From Hyphomicrobiales bacterium (GTDB taxonomy: Bacteria; Pseudomonadota; Alphaproteobacteria; Rhizobiales; Phreatobacteraceae), in the NCBI GenBank assembly GCA_017304475.1, contig JAFKKV010000009.1:248001-312000 (forward strand): a DNA stretch of 64,000 nt, written 5' to 3'. Position numbers and translations under genes: made by a program. Below the pieces are notes generated by a model. The model was not told the DNA's origin. It was given only the letters and a program-made list of their open reading frames with translations, and searched no databases. This document shows positions 44,402 through 53,801 of the stretch, piece by piece. Every line of letters starts with the position of its first letter. Position 1 is the stretch's first letter.

Positions 44402-45141
44402 TCGGCCGCCTCCTTGCGTCCGCGAGCCACGTCGAGAAAGACCTCCTCGAGGTTCGAGCGCCCATAGCGCTGGATCAGCTCGGCCGGCGAGCCCTCGTCC
44501 TCGATGCGCCCGCCCTTCAGCATGATGACCCGGTCGCAGAGCCGCTCGACCTCGCCCATATTATGCGAAGCGAGCAGGATCGTCGCGCCGCGCCGTGCCC
44601 GATATTGCTCGAGATGGCCGCGGATCCAGTCGGCGGTATCCGGGTCGAGCGACGCGGTCGGCTCGTCCAGCAGCAGCACTTCGGGATCGTTGATCAGCGC
44701 CTTGGCCAGCGCCACGCGGGTCTTCTGACCGGCCGACAGCTTGCCGGTGGCCCGGTCGAGGAAATCGCCGAGGTCGAGATCGGCGGCGAGCGCCGCGATC
44801 CGCTGCTTCAGCCCGTCGACGCCATAGAGCTTGCCGAACACGGTCAGGTTCTGCCGCACGGTCAACCGGTGCGGCATGTCGACATAGGGGCTCTCGAAAT
44901 TCATCCGGTGCAGCACGTCGTGCCGGCGGCGCGCCATGTCGGTGCCGAGCACCCGGACCTCGCCGGAGGTCGGCAGCGTCAGGCCCATGATCATGCCGAT
45001 AGTGGTGGTCTTGCCGGCGCCGTTGCCGCCCAGCAGGGCCGTGGTGGAGCCCGGCGCCAACGCAAAGGACAGGCGGTCGACGGCGCGCACCGTGCCGTAA
45101 TCCTTGACCAGCGCCTCGGCCTCTATCGCAGGCTGTCTCAT
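44398..45141 (-). CDS. ABC transporter ATP-binding protein
   Basis: A 247-residue ATPase with Walker A GGNGAGKT (residues 38-45), Q-loop region near NFESPYVD, signature LSAGQ, Walker B LLLDEP and H-loop SHNM. The signature is LSAGQKTR, as in export ABC-2 ATPases. It is the first gene of the operon with the TrpF-like protein and permease; its TGA overlaps the TrpF-like ATG. The C-terminal SNLEEVFLDVARGRK is typical for ABC-2 exporter ATPases of the drug/polysaccharide type. Confidence 0.94.
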   Translation of the reverse strand: MRQPAIEAEALVKDYGTVRAVDRLSFALAPGSTTALLGGNGAGKTTTIGMIMGLTLPTSGEVRVLGTDMARRRHDVLHRMNFESPYVDMPHRLTVRQNLTVFGKLYGVDGLKQRIAALAADLDLGDFLDRATGKLSAGQKTRVALAKALINDPEVLLLDEPTASLDPDTADWIRGHLEQYRARRGATILLASHNMGEVERLCDRVIMLKGGRIEDEGSPAELIQRYGRSNLEEVFLDVARGRKEAAE

Positions 45142-45253
45142 GCTCTGTGCATCGCGCGTCGCGATCCCCAGGGCAAATCAAAATCCGTGATCGGCCGAAT
45201 TCGGAAAGAGCGAGGCCCAGGATTGCATCGGCGCGGCTTGACCGCGAGCGGCC

Positions 45254-45271
45254 GGGCAAGCGAGCTTGCCC
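45254..45271 (+). promoter_or_regulatory. Hairpin abutting the ribokinase start codon
   Basis: GGGCAAG (45254-45260), tetraloop CGAG, CTTGCCC (45265-45271): a perfect 7-bp stem ending 2 nt before the ATG at 45274. No ordinary Shine-Dalgarno sequence lies between. It could limit translation or be a processing site. Confidence 0.4.
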
Positions 45272-45273
45272 CG

Positions 45274-46206
45274 ATGATCGTCGTGTTCGGCTCCCTCAAT
45301 ATCGACTTGGTCGCGCGCGTGCCGGTTCTGCCTTCGGCGGGCGAGACCGTGCTCGGCCCCGGCTATGCCGTGGTGCCCGGCGGCAAGGGTGCCAATCAGG
45401 CGCTCGCCGCCCGCCGCGCCGGCGCCGAGGTCGTGATGGTCGGCGCCGTCGGCCGCGACGGTTTCGCCGAAACAGCGCTCGGTGCCCTCGCCGAGGCCGG
45501 TGTCGACATCACGCGGGTGGCGCGGGCCGAAGCCCCCACGGGGGCCGCCTTCATTGCCGTGGACGCGGCCGGCCGCAACCAGATCGTCGTGGCGGCCGGC
45601 GCCAACGCCCAGGCATCGGCCGCCTCGCTCGACGACCTGCCGGCGGGCGACGGCGACATCCTGATGCTGCAATGGGAAGTGCCGGAGGCGGAAATCCTCA
45701 CCGCCGCCCGCTGGGCCCGGTCGCGCGGGCTCAAGGTGCTGCTCAACCGGGCCCCGGCGGGGCCCGTGCCGGCGGCGCTGCTGGCGCTGGTCGACGTGAT
45801 CATCGTCAATGAGCACGAAGTGCTGGCGCTCGCGGAAAACCTCGATCTCGCCAGCCGCGACGTCGAAACGATCGCTTCCGAGATCGACCGGCGCCTGAAG
45901 GTCACCACCATCGTCACGCTTGGCGCCGAAGGCGCGGTCGCCTGGGGCGGCGGCGTGCGCTGTCCGGTGCCGGCGCTGAAGGTCGACGTCGTCGACACCA
46001 CCGCGGCCGGCGATGCCTTTTGCGGCGCCTTCGCGGCGGCGCTCGCGCAAGGCCGCGGGCTGACCAGCGCGGTCGAATATGGTTCGGCGGCCGGGTCGCT
46101 CGCCTGCACGCGGTTCGGCGCGCAGCCGAGCCTGCCCGGGCGGGCCGCCATCGAACAGGGCGCGGCCCTGCTCGCGACCCGCGACATTCCCCTCGCCTCG
46201 CAATAA
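45274..46206 (+). CDS. Ribokinase-like PfkB-family sugar kinase
   Basis: A 310-residue kinase. The N-terminal region SLNIDLVARVPVLPSAGET and VVPGGKGANQALAARRAGA (PfkB signature 1) and the C-terminal VVDTTAAGDAFCGAFAAALA (signature 2, catalytic Asp in AAGD) are clear and match ribokinases (RbsK). It phosphorylates ribose or a related sugar at a primary hydroxyl. The ATG at 45274 is chosen over earlier in-frame codons because homologues begin with the beta strand IVVFGSLN. A gap of 29 nt leads to the HpcH aldolase gene. Confidence 0.92.
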   Translation: MIVVFGSLNIDLVARVPVLPSAGETVLGPGYAVVPGGKGANQALAARRAGAEVVMVGAVGRDGFAETALGALAEAGVDITRVARAEAPTGAAFIAVDAAGRNQIVVAAGANAQASAASLDDLPAGDGDILMLQWEVPEAEILTAARWARSRGLKVLLNRAPAGPVPAALLALVDVIIVNEHEVLALAENLDLASRDVETIASEIDRRLKVTTIVTLGAEGAVAWGGGVRCPVPALKVDVVDTTAAGDAFCGAFAAALAQGRGLTSAVEYGSAAGSLACTRFGAQPSLPGRAAIEQGAALLATRDIPLASQ

Positions 46207-46235
46207 CCGCCCGAACCGGGCCCAAGGAGACCTCG

Positions 46236-47018
46236 ATGATCCGCAACCGCCTGAAACGCCGCGCGCTCGCCGGCGAAAAGCTCCTCGGCGCCTGGGTCTT
46301 TTCCGGCTCGCCGGCGATCAGCGAGCTTTATGCGCTGGCCGGCTACGACATCGTGCTGATCGACACCGAGCATACGCCGATCGACGTCGCGGACGTGCTG
46401 GCCTGCGTGCGCGCGGTGGAAGCCGGCGGCGGCGAGGCCATGGTGCGCGTGCCCGGCCATGATGCGAGCCATTTCAAGCGCATGCTGGATGCCGGCATCC
46501 ATTCCCTGATGGTGCCGATGGTCGATACGCTGGAACAGGCCAAGGCGATCATCGATGCCTGCCGCTATCCGCCGCGCGGCCGGCGCGGTTATGCCGCCTC
46601 GGTGTCGCGCTCCGGGCTCTATGGCTTCGACCCGACCTATGCCGACACCGCGCATGAGGAAACCTTCCTGGCGCTGCAGGTGGAAAGCGCCGCCTGCGCG
46701 GCGATCGCCGGCGATATCGCCGCCCTCGACGGCGCCGACTGCCTGTTCATCGGTGCCAACGACCTCGCCGGCTCGCTCGGCAAGCTCGGCCAGCTGACAG
46801 ATCCGGACGTCCTCGCCAGCATCGACCAGGCGGCCGGCGCGACCAAGGCGTCCGGCAAGGTGCTGGGCACCATCCCGATTCCCGGGCGCGACGCCTCGCA
46901 GCTGGCGGCCGAGGGCTATGGCATCGTCATCGGCGAATGCGACATGTGGACGGTCAAGGAAGGCGCGGTCGCCGATCTCGCCCGCCACCGCAAGGCCTTT
47001 CCCGGCCGCAAGCGCTGA
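46236..47018 (+). CDS. HpcH/HpaI-family aldolase
   Basis: A 260-residue class II pyruvate aldolase-like protein. The family motifs are GAWVFSGSPAISELYALAGY, IDTEHTPID (base His), MVRVPGHDASHFKRMLDAGI, ALQVESAACAA (metal Glu) and CLFIGANDLAGSLG (metal Asp). AAGGAGA lies 5 nt before the ATG. It follows the ribokinase gene by 29 nt, so the two are probably one operon. Substrates in the family include 4-hydroxy-2-oxo-acids and 2-keto-3-deoxy sugar acids; here a sugar-acid role suits the neighbours. Confidence 0.92.
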   Translation: MIRNRLKRRALAGEKLLGAWVFSGSPAISELYALAGYDIVLIDTEHTPIDVADVLACVRAVEAGGGEAMVRVPGHDASHFKRMLDAGIHSLMVPMVDTLEQAKAIIDACRYPPRGRRGYAASVSRSGLYGFDPTYADTAHEETFLALQVESAACAAIAGDIAALDGADCLFIGANDLAGSLGKLGQLTDPDVLASIDQAAGATKASGKVLGTIPIPGRDASQLAAEGYGIVIGECDMWTVKEGAVADLARHRKAFPGRKR

Positions 47019-47567
47019 TCAGCCGCGCCGCGCCGGGATCGCCTTGATGATCGCCTGGACGATCGCATCCGGTTCGGTGGCGATCGACACGGTGATCGGA
47101 TGTTCGTCGGCGGCCGGCGGCTCGAGGGTCGCGAACTGGCTCTGAAGCAGGCTCGGCGGCATGAAATGATCGACGCGGGCGGCCATGCGCGCGTCGATCA
47201 GCGGGAAGTCGCCGGCGAGATAGACGAAACGCAGGCGCGAGCCGGTGGCGCGCAGCCGGTCGCGATAGACCCGCTTCAGCGCCGAGCAGGCGATGACCAC
47301 ATGGCAGCCGGTCCGCTCGAGTGCTGCGACGTGCCGGGCAATGGCGTCGAGCCAGGGCCAGCGGTCGGCATCGGTGAGCGGCGCGCCCGAGCGCATCTTC
47401 TCGACATTGGCGGGTGGATGGAACGCGTCGCCGTCGCGAAAATCCCAGCCGAGCGCGCCGGCGAGGCGGGCGCCGACCGTCGATTTGCCGCTGCCGGACA
47501 CGCCCATGACGATGATGGCGGTCGGCAGGTCCGCCTGATCCCGGTCCGCACCGATTGGATTGCTCAT
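47019..47567 (-). CDS. gntK: Gluconokinase
   Basis: A 182-residue kinase turning gluconate into 6-phosphogluconate. The P-loop [10 protein letters not shown] lies near residue 21; other family motifs are [44 protein letters not shown] and [19 protein letters not shown]. The stop codon directly abuts that of the convergent HpcH gene. The start overlaps the stop of the gnd gene (ATGA), so kinase and dehydrogenase are coupled and form a short gluconate-to-pentose pathway. Confidence 0.96.
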   Translation of the reverse strand: MSNPIGADRDQADLPTAIIVMGVSGSGKSTVGARLAGALGWDFRDGDAFHPPANVEKMRSGAPLTDADRWPWLDAIARHVAALERTGCHVVIACSALKRVYRDRLRATGSRLRFVYLAGDFPLIDARMAARVDHFMPPSLLQSQFATLEPPAADEHPITVSIATEPDAIVQAIIKAIPARRG

Positions 47568-48547
47568 GCCGGTTTCTTCGGCTCCTGGTGGCCGCCGAAG
47601 CCTTTTCGCATGGCGGAGAGGACCTTTTCCGCGAAAGTGTGATCCTGGCGCGAACGGAAGCGGGTATAGAGCGCCGAGGTCAGCACCTCGGCCGGCGTCG
47701 CCTGCTCGATGGCCGCCTCGACGGTCCAGCGGCCCTCGCCGGAATCGTCGACATGGCCGGAAAAGTCCGCGAGCGCGCCGTCCTCGGCGAGCGCCTCGGC
47801 GGTGAGGTCCAGCAGCCAGGAGGTCACCACGCTGCCGCGCCGCCAGACCTCGGCGATATCGGCGAGGTCGAGATCGAAACGCTGCCCTTCGGCAAGCCTG
47901 GCCGAGCCGGCATTCTTCAGGATGTCGAAGCCTTCGGCGAAGGCCTGCATCATGCCGTATTCGATGCCGTTATGGATCATCTTGACGTAGTGGCCGGCGC
48001 CGCTCGGCCCGCAATGGAGATAGCCTTGCTCCGCCGTGCCGCCCCGGCCGTCGCGATGGCGCGTCTCGGGGATATCGCCGCGGCCGGGGGCCAGCGCCTG
48101 GAAGATCGGGTCAAGCCGCGCCGCCGCGGCCTGGTCGCCGCCGATCATCAGGCAATAGCCGCGTTCCAGGCCCCAGACGCCGCCTGACGTGCCGATATCG
48201 AGATAGCTGAGCTGCTGTTTCGCCAGGACCTCGGCGCGGCGGATATCGTCCTTCCAGAACGTATTGCCGCCATCGATGATGGTGTCGCCGGGGGCAAGCA
48301 GCGCCGCCAGTTCGGCGATGGCGCCTTCGGTGACGGCGCCGGCCGGCAGCATCACCCAGACGGCGCGCGGCGGCGTCAGGGCCTGGACCAGCGCGGCGAG
48401 GCTCGCCGTGTCGATGGCGCCTTCCGCCGCCAGGGCCTGGCCGGGCCCGGGATTGGCGTCGTGAACGACGCAGGAATGTCCGGCCCGGATCAGGCGGCGG
48501 ACGATATTCGCCCCCATCCGGCCAAGTCCCACCACACCGAGCTGCAT
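47564..48547 (-). CDS. gnd: 6-Phosphogluconate dehydrogenase, decarboxylating (short form)
   Basis: A 327-residue enzyme oxidising 6-phosphogluconate to ribulose 5-phosphate and CO2. Rossmann motif [13 protein letters not shown] starts the protein; [31 protein letters not shown] and the catalytic [14 protein letters not shown] follow. The length matches the short bacterial NAD-type Gnd (YqeC/GndA-like) rather than the 470-residue form. The start at MQLGVVGLG has GGAGGAG 6 nt upstream; an ATG 6 nt earlier abuts it directly. It overlaps gntK by 4 nt. Confidence 0.95.
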   Translation of the reverse strand: MQLGVVGLGRMGANIVRRLIRAGHSCVVHDANPGPGQALAAEGAIDTASLAALVQALTPPRAVWVMLPAGAVTEGAIAELAALLAPGDTIIDGGNTFWKDDIRRAEVLAKQQLSYLDIGTSGGVWGLERGYCLMIGGDQAAAARLDPIFQALAPGRGDIPETRHRDGRGGTAEQGYLHCGPSGAGHYVKMIHNGIEYGMMQAFAEGFDILKNAGSARLAEGQRFDLDLADIAEVWRRGSVVTSWLLDLTAEALAEDGALADFSGHVDDSGEGRWTVEAAIEQATPAEVLTSALYTRFRSRQDHTFAEKVLSAMRKGFGGHQEPKKPA

Positions 48548-48700
48548 CACCATCTCCTCCGGTCGTCCGGCCCTTCCATGCTGAAGCACCAAGACTGGCC
48601 GGCGATGTCAACCACATCCGCGCCGGCGACATTGCCGGAACTGCCGTCAAAGTGTAGAGGGCGCGCGACCGTTCCTGAGATTTCGCGGAGAATCCGTTTC

Positions 48701-49702
48701 ATGTCCAAGGCCCGCTACGACGTCGCCGGCATCGGCAACGCCATCGTCGATGTGCTCGCCCGCATTCAGGACGATCTGCTGACCAAGCTCGACGTGCCGA
48801 AGGGCGCGATGATGCTGATCGACGAGCCGCGCGCCGAGGCGATCTACGGGGCCATGGCACAGACCGTGGAAATCTCCGGCGGCAGCGCCGCCAACACCAT
48901 TGTCGGCTGCGGCATGCTCGGCCTCAATCCCGGTTTCATCGGCAAGGTCAAGGACGATCCGCTCGGCCGCAGCTTCAGCCACGGCATCCGCGCCGCCGGC
49001 GTGCACTTTCCGACCCGGCTCGCCGTCGACGGTCCGGCGACCGCGCGCTGCTTCATCCTGGTGACGCCCGACGGCGAGCGCACCATGAACACCTATCTGG
49101 GCGCCGCCCAGCTCTTGTCGCCTGATGATGTCGACGAGGACACCATCGCCAATGCCGGGGTAACCTATCTGGAAGGCTATCTCTGGGATCCGCCGGCCGC
49201 CAAGCAGGCCTTCCTGAAGGCCGCCAAGATCGCCCATGGCGCCGGCCGCCAGGTGGCGCTGACCCTGTCGGATTCGTTCTGCGTCGACCGCTATCGCGAC
49301 GAATTCCTGCAGCTCCTGCGCGACAAGGTGGTCGATATCGTCTTCGCCAACGAGAGCGAGCTGAAGTCGCTCTACCAGACCGGCGATTTCGCCACCGCGC
49401 TCGACGCCCTGCGCGCCGATGCCCGCCTCGCCGTGGTGACCCGCGGCGAAGAGGGCGCCCTGGCGGCGGAAGGCAACACTCTCGTCTCCGTGCCGGCTTT
49501 TCCGGTCAGCCGGGTGGTCGACACCACGGGCGCCGGTGACCTGTTCGCGGCCGGCTTCCTGTCGGGTTTTGCCCGCGACATGGGCCACGAGGCATCGCTC
49601 AGGCTCGGCGCGCTCTGCGCCGCCGAGATCATCAGCCATATGGGCGCCCGGCCGGAAGCCGACCTGAAGTCGCTCGCCGCCGAAAACGGCTTCACGCTCT
49701 GA
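48701..49702 (+). CDS. PfkB-family kinase, adenosine kinase-like
   Basis: A 333-residue sugar/nucleoside kinase. SGGSAANTIVGCGMLG (substrate and Mg region) and VVDTTGAGDLFAAGFLSGFA (catalytic Asp) are the PfkB signatures; the GNAIVDVLARIQDDLL start and KVKDDPLGRSFSHGIRAAG are typical of the alphaproteobacterial adenosine-kinase-like clade. The ATG at 48701 has GGAG about 10 nt upstream. It is divergent from gnd with a 153-nt gap. It may phosphorylate adenosine or a sugar; the specificity is not certain. Confidence 0.92.
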   Translation: MSKARYDVAGIGNAIVDVLARIQDDLLTKLDVPKGAMMLIDEPRAEAIYGAMAQTVEISGGSAANTIVGCGMLGLNPGFIGKVKDDPLGRSFSHGIRAAGVHFPTRLAVDGPATARCFILVTPDGERTMNTYLGAAQLLSPDDVDEDTIANAGVTYLEGYLWDPPAAKQAFLKAAKIAHGAGRQVALTLSDSFCVDRYRDEFLQLLRDKVVDIVFANESELKSLYQTGDFATALDALRADARLAVVTRGEEGALAAEGNTLVSVPAFPVSRVVDTTGAGDLFAAGFLSGFARDMGHEASLRLGALCAAEIISHMGARPEADLKSLAAENGFTL

Positions 49703-49723
49703 GGCTCGGCCGCTGGTGACATC

Positions 49724-49747
49724 CTGGGAGCGCCTCAACGCTCCCAG
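49724..49747. terminator. Hairpin between convergent kinase and lysE genes
   Basis: A 9-bp perfect stem, CTGGGAGCG / CGCTCCCAG, with loop CCTCAA. Its right arm overlaps the last codons of lysE. No T-run on either strand. Possibly a bidirectional transcript end. Confidence 0.4.
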
Positions 49748-50358
49748 ATCATCTTGCCGCCATAGGCGACCATGACGAGGCCGGCGCCGGCGCCGATGGC
49801 GCGGCCAATGCGGCTCGGTCCGCGCGCCACCGGAAGCTTGCGCAGGATCAGGGCGAACAGCAGGTAATAGGTCGCCGACATCGCCACCATGATGGCGACG
49901 CCCAGGAAGCCGATGGCCAGCGGCTGTTCGGCGAGATGCGTCACCGCGAACAGCGACGAGACGAAGACCAGCGATTTGGGATTGCCGAGCGCGGTCACCA
50001 GGCCGGTGGCGAAAGCCTTGCGGGTGTTGAGGGCGGGTGCCCGCGACCGGCCGGTCTCGGCCGGCACCCACAGATTGCGCCGGATCAGCCGGAAGCCCAT
50101 CCAGGCGAGATAGGCGCCGCCCAGCAGCTTTACCGCGATGGCCGCGGCGGGAAACAGTTCGAACAGCCAGAACAGGCCGAACAGCCCGGCAAGCCCCCAG
50201 CTCAAGGTGCCGATCAGCACGGCGGCGACGACCGCCAGCATGGAACGGGTCGGCGAGGACAGGCCGACCGCGACGAATAGCAGGGTGTTCGGGCCGGGCG
50301 TGATCACCGCGATCAGCCAAAGGCCGGCCAGAACCAAGAGCGTGTCGACCGGGATCAT
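49735..50358 (-). CDS. LysE/RhtB-family amino-acid exporter
   Basis: A 207-residue inner-membrane protein with six helices. The family signature is AVITPGPNTLLFVAVGLSSP near the N-terminus, with WMGFRLIRRNLW and NPKSLVFVSSLFAV in the middle. Members export lysine, threonine, homoserine lactones or similar compounds. It starts 19 nt after hisF on the same strand, so it may be co-transcribed with the histidine genes. Confidence 0.93.
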   Translation of the reverse strand: MIPVDTLLVLAGLWLIAVITPGPNTLLFVAVGLSSPTRSMLAVVAAVLIGTLSWGLAGLFGLFWLFELFPAAAIAVKLLGGAYLAWMGFRLIRRNLWVPAETGRSRAPALNTRKAFATGLVTALGNPKSLVFVSSLFAVTHLAEQPLAIGFLGVAIMVAMSATYYLLFALILRKLPVARGPSRIGRAIGAGAGLVMVAYGGKMIWER

Positions 50359-50377
50359 CAGCCCTGTCCTTGTTCCG

Positions 50378-51175
50378 CTACCGCGCCTCGTCGGCGATGC
50401 CGTCCATCCGCACGGGCAGGCCGGCCGCCTTCATATGACGCTTCACCTGCGGCACCGTAAAGGCGCCGAAATGGAAAACCGAGGCCGCGAGGACGCCGGT
50501 GGCGCCGCCTTTCGACACGCCGTCGACGAAATGGTCGAGCGCGCCGACCCCGCCCGAGGCGATCACCGGCACCGGCACGGCATCGGAGACCGCACGGGTC
50601 AAGGTGAGGTCGAAACCGGCCTTGGTGCCGTCGCGATCCATCGAGGTGAGCAGGATTTCGCCGGCGCCGAGCGCCACCACTTCGCGGGCATAGTCGATCG
50701 CGTCGATGCCGGTCGGCTTGCGGCCGCCATGGGTGAAGATCTCCCAGCGGTCAGCTTCGCCCGCGCCTGAGACCTTCTTGGCGTCGATCGCCACGACGAT
50801 GCATTGATTGCCGAATTTGTCGGCGGCCCGGCCGACGAAGGGGCGGTCGGTGACGGCCGCGGTGTTGATCGCCACCTTGTCGGCGCCCGACACCAGGAGT
50901 GCGCGGATGTCGTCGACGGTACGGACGCCGCCGCCGACGGTGAGCGGCATGAAACAGGCCTCGGCCGTGCGCCGGACCACATCGAACATGGTGGCGCGGT
51001 TGTCCGAGCTCGCTGTGATGTCGAGGAAGGTCAGCTCGTCGGCGCCGGCCGCGTCATAGGCCTTGGCGGCCTCGACCGGGTCGCCGGCATCGATGAGATC
51101 GACGAATTGCACGCCTTTGACGACGCGGCCGTCCTTGACGTCGAGGCAGGGGATGATGCGGACCTTGAAGCTCAT
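50378..51175 (-). CDS. hisF: Imidazole glycerol phosphate synthase subunit HisF
   Basis: A 265-residue TIM-barrel cyclase that, with HisH, makes imidazole glycerol phosphate and AICAR. Motifs: [15 protein letters not shown] (catalytic Asp D12), [32 protein letters not shown] (second catalytic Asp), [13 protein letters not shown] and [12 protein letters not shown]. The length is correct. The ATG overlaps the hisA stop by 4 nt. It is the last his gene here, followed by lysE. Confidence 0.98.
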   Translation of the reverse strand: MSFKVRIIPCLDVKDGRVVKGVQFVDLIDAGDPVEAAKAYDAAGADELTFLDITASSDNRATMFDVVRRTAEACFMPLTVGGGVRTVDDIRALLVSGADKVAINTAAVTDRPFVGRAADKFGNQCIVVAIDAKKVSGAGEADRWEIFTHGGRKPTGIDAIDYAREVVALGAGEILLTSMDRDGTKAGFDLTLTRAVSDAVPVPVIASGGVGALDHFVDGVSKGGATGVLAASVFHFGAFTVPQVKRHMKAAGLPVRMDGIADEAR

Positions 51176-51909
51176 GAACGCCTCGCGGCTTTCAGCGCGG
51201 CCAACGCCTCCTGCGGATCCAGCCGGCCGTCATAAAGCGCCTTGCCGGTGATCGCGCCTTCGAGCTTGGCGGCGCGCGGCGAAATCAATTCGCGCACATC
51301 GGCCATCGAGGCGAGACCGCCGGAGGCGACGACGGGAATGGCGACCTGGTCGGCCAGCGCGATGGTGCCGTCCCAGTCGATGCCGGCGAGCATGCCGTCG
51401 CGCGCGATATTGGTATAGACGATGGCCGCGACGCCCGCGTCCTCGAAACGCCGGGCGAGTTCATGGGCGTGCAAGGTCGAGGTTTCGGCCCAGCCTTCGA
51501 CCGCCACCCAGCCGTCGCGGGCGTCGATACCGACGGCGACCTGGCCGGGAAAGGCCTTGGCGGCCGTCCGGACGAAATCGGGATCGCGCACCGCGGCCGT
51601 GCCGATAATGACCCGGGTGACGCCCTTGGCGAGCCAGCCCTCCACCGTCTTCATGTCGCGAATGCCGCCGCCGAGCTGGACCGGGAAGCTGGTCGCGGCG
51701 CGGATCGCCTCGACGGCGGCGGCATTGACCGGCTTGCCGGCAAAGGCGCCGTCGAGATCGACGACATGGAGATAATCGAAGCCGAGCATTTCGAATTCGC
51801 GCGCCTGAGCGGCGGGATCGTCGGCATAGACAGTGGCCTGGGCCATGTCGCCCTGTTTCAGACGGACGCAGCGGCCTTCTTTCAGATCGATCGCGGGAAA
51901 CAGTCTCAC
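51172..51909 (-). CDS. hisA: Phosphoribosylformimino-5-aminoimidazole carboxamide ribotide isomerase HisA
   Basis: A 245-residue TIM-barrel isomerase of histidine synthesis. The N-terminus [20 protein letters not shown] gives the first catalytic Asp (D8); other motifs are [41 protein letters not shown] (second catalytic Asp) and [12 protein letters not shown]. The start is GTG, overlapping the hisH TGA (GTGA); longer frames upstream are the hisH reading on another frame. It overlaps hisF by 4 nt. Confidence 0.97.
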   Translation of the reverse strand: MRLFPAIDLKEGRCVRLKQGDMAQATVYADDPAAQAREFEMLGFDYLHVVDLDGAFAGKPVNAAAVEAIRAATSFPVQLGGGIRDMKTVEGWLAKGVTRVIIGTAAVRDPDFVRTAAKAFPGQVAVGIDARDGWVAVEGWAETSTLHAHELARRFEDAGVAAIVYTNIARDGMLAGIDWDGTIALADQVAIPVVASGGLASMADVRELISPRAAKLEGAITGKALYDGRLDPQEALAALKAARRS

Positions 51910-52556
51910 GGCCGCCACTCCAGGAAATTGCCGATCAGCGTCAGTCCGAGCTTCTGGCTCTTTTCCGGATGGAACTGGGTGCCGACCATGGTGTCGCGCG
52001 CGATCATCGCGGTGACCGGCCCGCCATAATCGGCCTCCGCCAGCACCACGTCGTCGGCGGTGGCGGTCAGGTGATAAGAATGGACGAAATAGGCATGCAA
52101 GCCGTCCGGTCCGGTCGGAATGCCCGCCAGAACCGGGTGGTCGCGTTTCACCGCGAGGGTGTTCCAGCCCATATGTGGGATCTTCAGATTGGCGCCGGTC
52201 GGGCGGATCAGGTCGATGTCGCCGGGCACCCAGCCGAGCCCGGCGGTGATGTCCTTTTCCAGCCCGCGCCCGGCCATCAGCTGCATGCCGACGCAAATGC
52301 CGAGAAACGGCCGCCCGCGGCCGCGCACCGCTTCGGTCAAGGCCTCGACCATGCCGGGCACGCCGATGAGGCCCTTCTTGCAGTCGGCGAAGGCGCCGAC
52401 GCCGGGCAGCACGATACGGTCGGCCTTGCGCACCTGGTCCGGATCGGCGGTGACCAGCACCGGCACGTTCAGGCCGCGCTCACGCGCCATCCGCTCGAAG
52501 GCCTTCTGCGCCGAATGCAGATTGCCCGAGCCATAGTCGACAATGGCGACGCTCAT
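51906..52556 (-). CDS. hisH: Imidazole glycerol phosphate synthase glutaminase subunit HisH
   Basis: A 216-residue class I glutamine amidotransferase feeding ammonia to HisF. Catalytic triad: Cys in GICVGMQL (C88) and the His-Glu pair in TQFHPEKSQ. Other motifs are [15 protein letters not shown] and [13 protein letters not shown]. The ATG at 52556 overlaps the stop of the DUF2628 gene by 4 nt. Confidence 0.97.
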   Translation of the reverse strand: MSVAIVDYGSGNLHSAQKAFERMARERGLNVPVLVTADPDQVRKADRIVLPGVGAFADCKKGLIGVPGMVEALTEAVRGRGRPFLGICVGMQLMAGRGLEKDITAGLGWVPGDIDLIRPTGANLKIPHMGWNTLAVKRDHPVLAGIPTGPDGLHAYFVHSYHLTATADDVVLAEADYGGPVTAMIARDTMVGTQFHPEKSQKLGLTLIGNFLEWRP

Positions 52557-53065
52557 CGGGCCCCTCCGGGGCGGCTCTCGGCCTCCGGGAACAGCCCGAT
52601 CACGTGCTGGCCGGCCGGCGGGTTCGGCGCCGGATAGACCGAGGGCGGACCGCCGAGCGCTGACGGCAATGGGGCGAGCGCCGAGGCGCGCTCGGAGAAA
52701 TAGCGCCGCTCGGCATCGTCCTGGGTCGGCGCGACAACGACGCCCTGCTCGCGGAAGCCGCGGCGGCCGAGCGTCCAGCGCCTCAGATTGGTCGCCTCCA
52801 GGCCGATCAGCAGGTTGAAGACGAAGCCGATGCCCATGCGCACCGGCGTGGAAAAGCCGGCCAGCACGAGCGCGGCGATCAGTAGCCCGGCCAGGACGAT
52901 ATAGGCGAGCGTCACCAGCCACATGCGGTGCCAGAGGAAATAGGCCCAGGGGGCGACGAAGGCGACGATCGAAAAACTGTCCGGCACGAAACGGATCGCG
53001 CCGTCGGGATCACGCCCGGCCTGCTCGGGGGCTGTATGAACGGTGAAGCTCTTCAGGGACGCCAT
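52553..53065 (-). CDS. DUF2628-family membrane protein inside the his operon
   Basis: A 170-residue protein with hydrophobic helices at about residues 33-46 ([14 protein letters not shown]), 48-69 ([20 protein letters not shown]) and 76-90 ([15 protein letters not shown]), then a cytoplasmic Pro-rich tail. This matches DUF2628, a family repeatedly found in Rhizobiales his operons. It overlaps hisB by TGATG and hisH by 4 nt, so it is firmly part of the operon. The function is unknown. ATG 53065 is preferred over GTG 53068. Confidence 0.88.
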   Translation of the reverse strand: MASLKSFTVHTAPEQAGRDPDGAIRFVPDSFSIVAFVAPWAYFLWHRMWLVTLAYIVLAGLLIAALVLAGFSTPVRMGIGFVFNLLIGLEATNLRRWTLGRRGFREQGVVVAPTQDDAERRYFSERASALAPLPSALGGPPSVYPAPNPPAGQHVIGLFPEAESRPGGAR

Positions 53066-53652
53066 CACAGCACGCCCTTGGTCGAGGGCACCTCGTGGGC
53101 CCGGCGCGGATCGATGGCGAAAGCCGCGCGCAGGGCGCGCGCCAGGCCTTTGAAGCAGCTCTCGGCGATATGGTGGGCATTGTCGCCGTAAAGCGTCTCG
53201 ACATGCAGGGTGATGCCGGAATTCATGGCGAAGGCCTGGAAGAATTCGCGCACCAGCTCGGTATCGAAGGTGCCGATCTTGTCGCGCGGGAAGGTCGTGC
53301 GGAACACCAGGAAGGGCCGGCCCGAGATATCGAGCACGACACGGCTCAGCGTCTCGTCCATCGCCAGGTGGACGTCGGCGTAGCGGGTGATGCCCTTCAT
53401 GTCGCCTAGCGCCTTGCGCACTGCCTGGCCGAGCGCGATGCCGACATCCTCGACGGTGTGATGGTCGTCGATATGCAGGTCGCCCTTGGCCTTGACGGTC
53501 AGGTCGATCATGCCGTGGCGGGCGATCTGGTCGAGCATGTGGTCGAAGAAGCCGACACCGGTCGCGACGTCAGCCGTGCCGGCGCCGTCCAGGTCGACCG
53601 AGACGGAAATATCCGTCTCCTTGGTGGTGCGGGTCACCGAGGCCGTGCGCAT
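53065..53652 (-). CDS. hisB: Imidazoleglycerol-phosphate dehydratase HisB
   Basis: A 195-residue monofunctional dehydratase. Repeated Mn-binding motifs: [18 protein letters not shown] and [19 protein letters not shown], with [16 protein letters not shown] and the end EVPSTKGVL. The start [13 protein letters not shown] has GGAG 7 nt upstream; an upstream codon at 53712 is not homologous. First gene of the his operon visible here. Confidence 0.98.
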   Translation of the reverse strand: MRTASVTRTTKETDISVSVDLDGAGTADVATGVGFFDHMLDQIARHGMIDLTVKAKGDLHIDDHHTVEDVGIALGQAVRKALGDMKGITRYADVHLAMDETLSRVVLDISGRPFLVFRTTFPRDKIGTFDTELVREFFQAFAMNSGITLHVETLYGDNAHHIAESCFKGLARALRAAFAIDPRRAHEVPSTKGVL

Positions 53653-53801
53653 AGCGATCTCCAAGCGGATTGCCCGGTCTTCTATCAGCGGGCGGCCCGC
53701 GTGAAAACCCAAACACTCCCGGATGGTTGTCGGACGCGCTAGGATGAGCCACCGCGCCGGAGCCTGGTCCCAAGACCGTGCCCCATGACGGAGGCCAGAC
53801 C

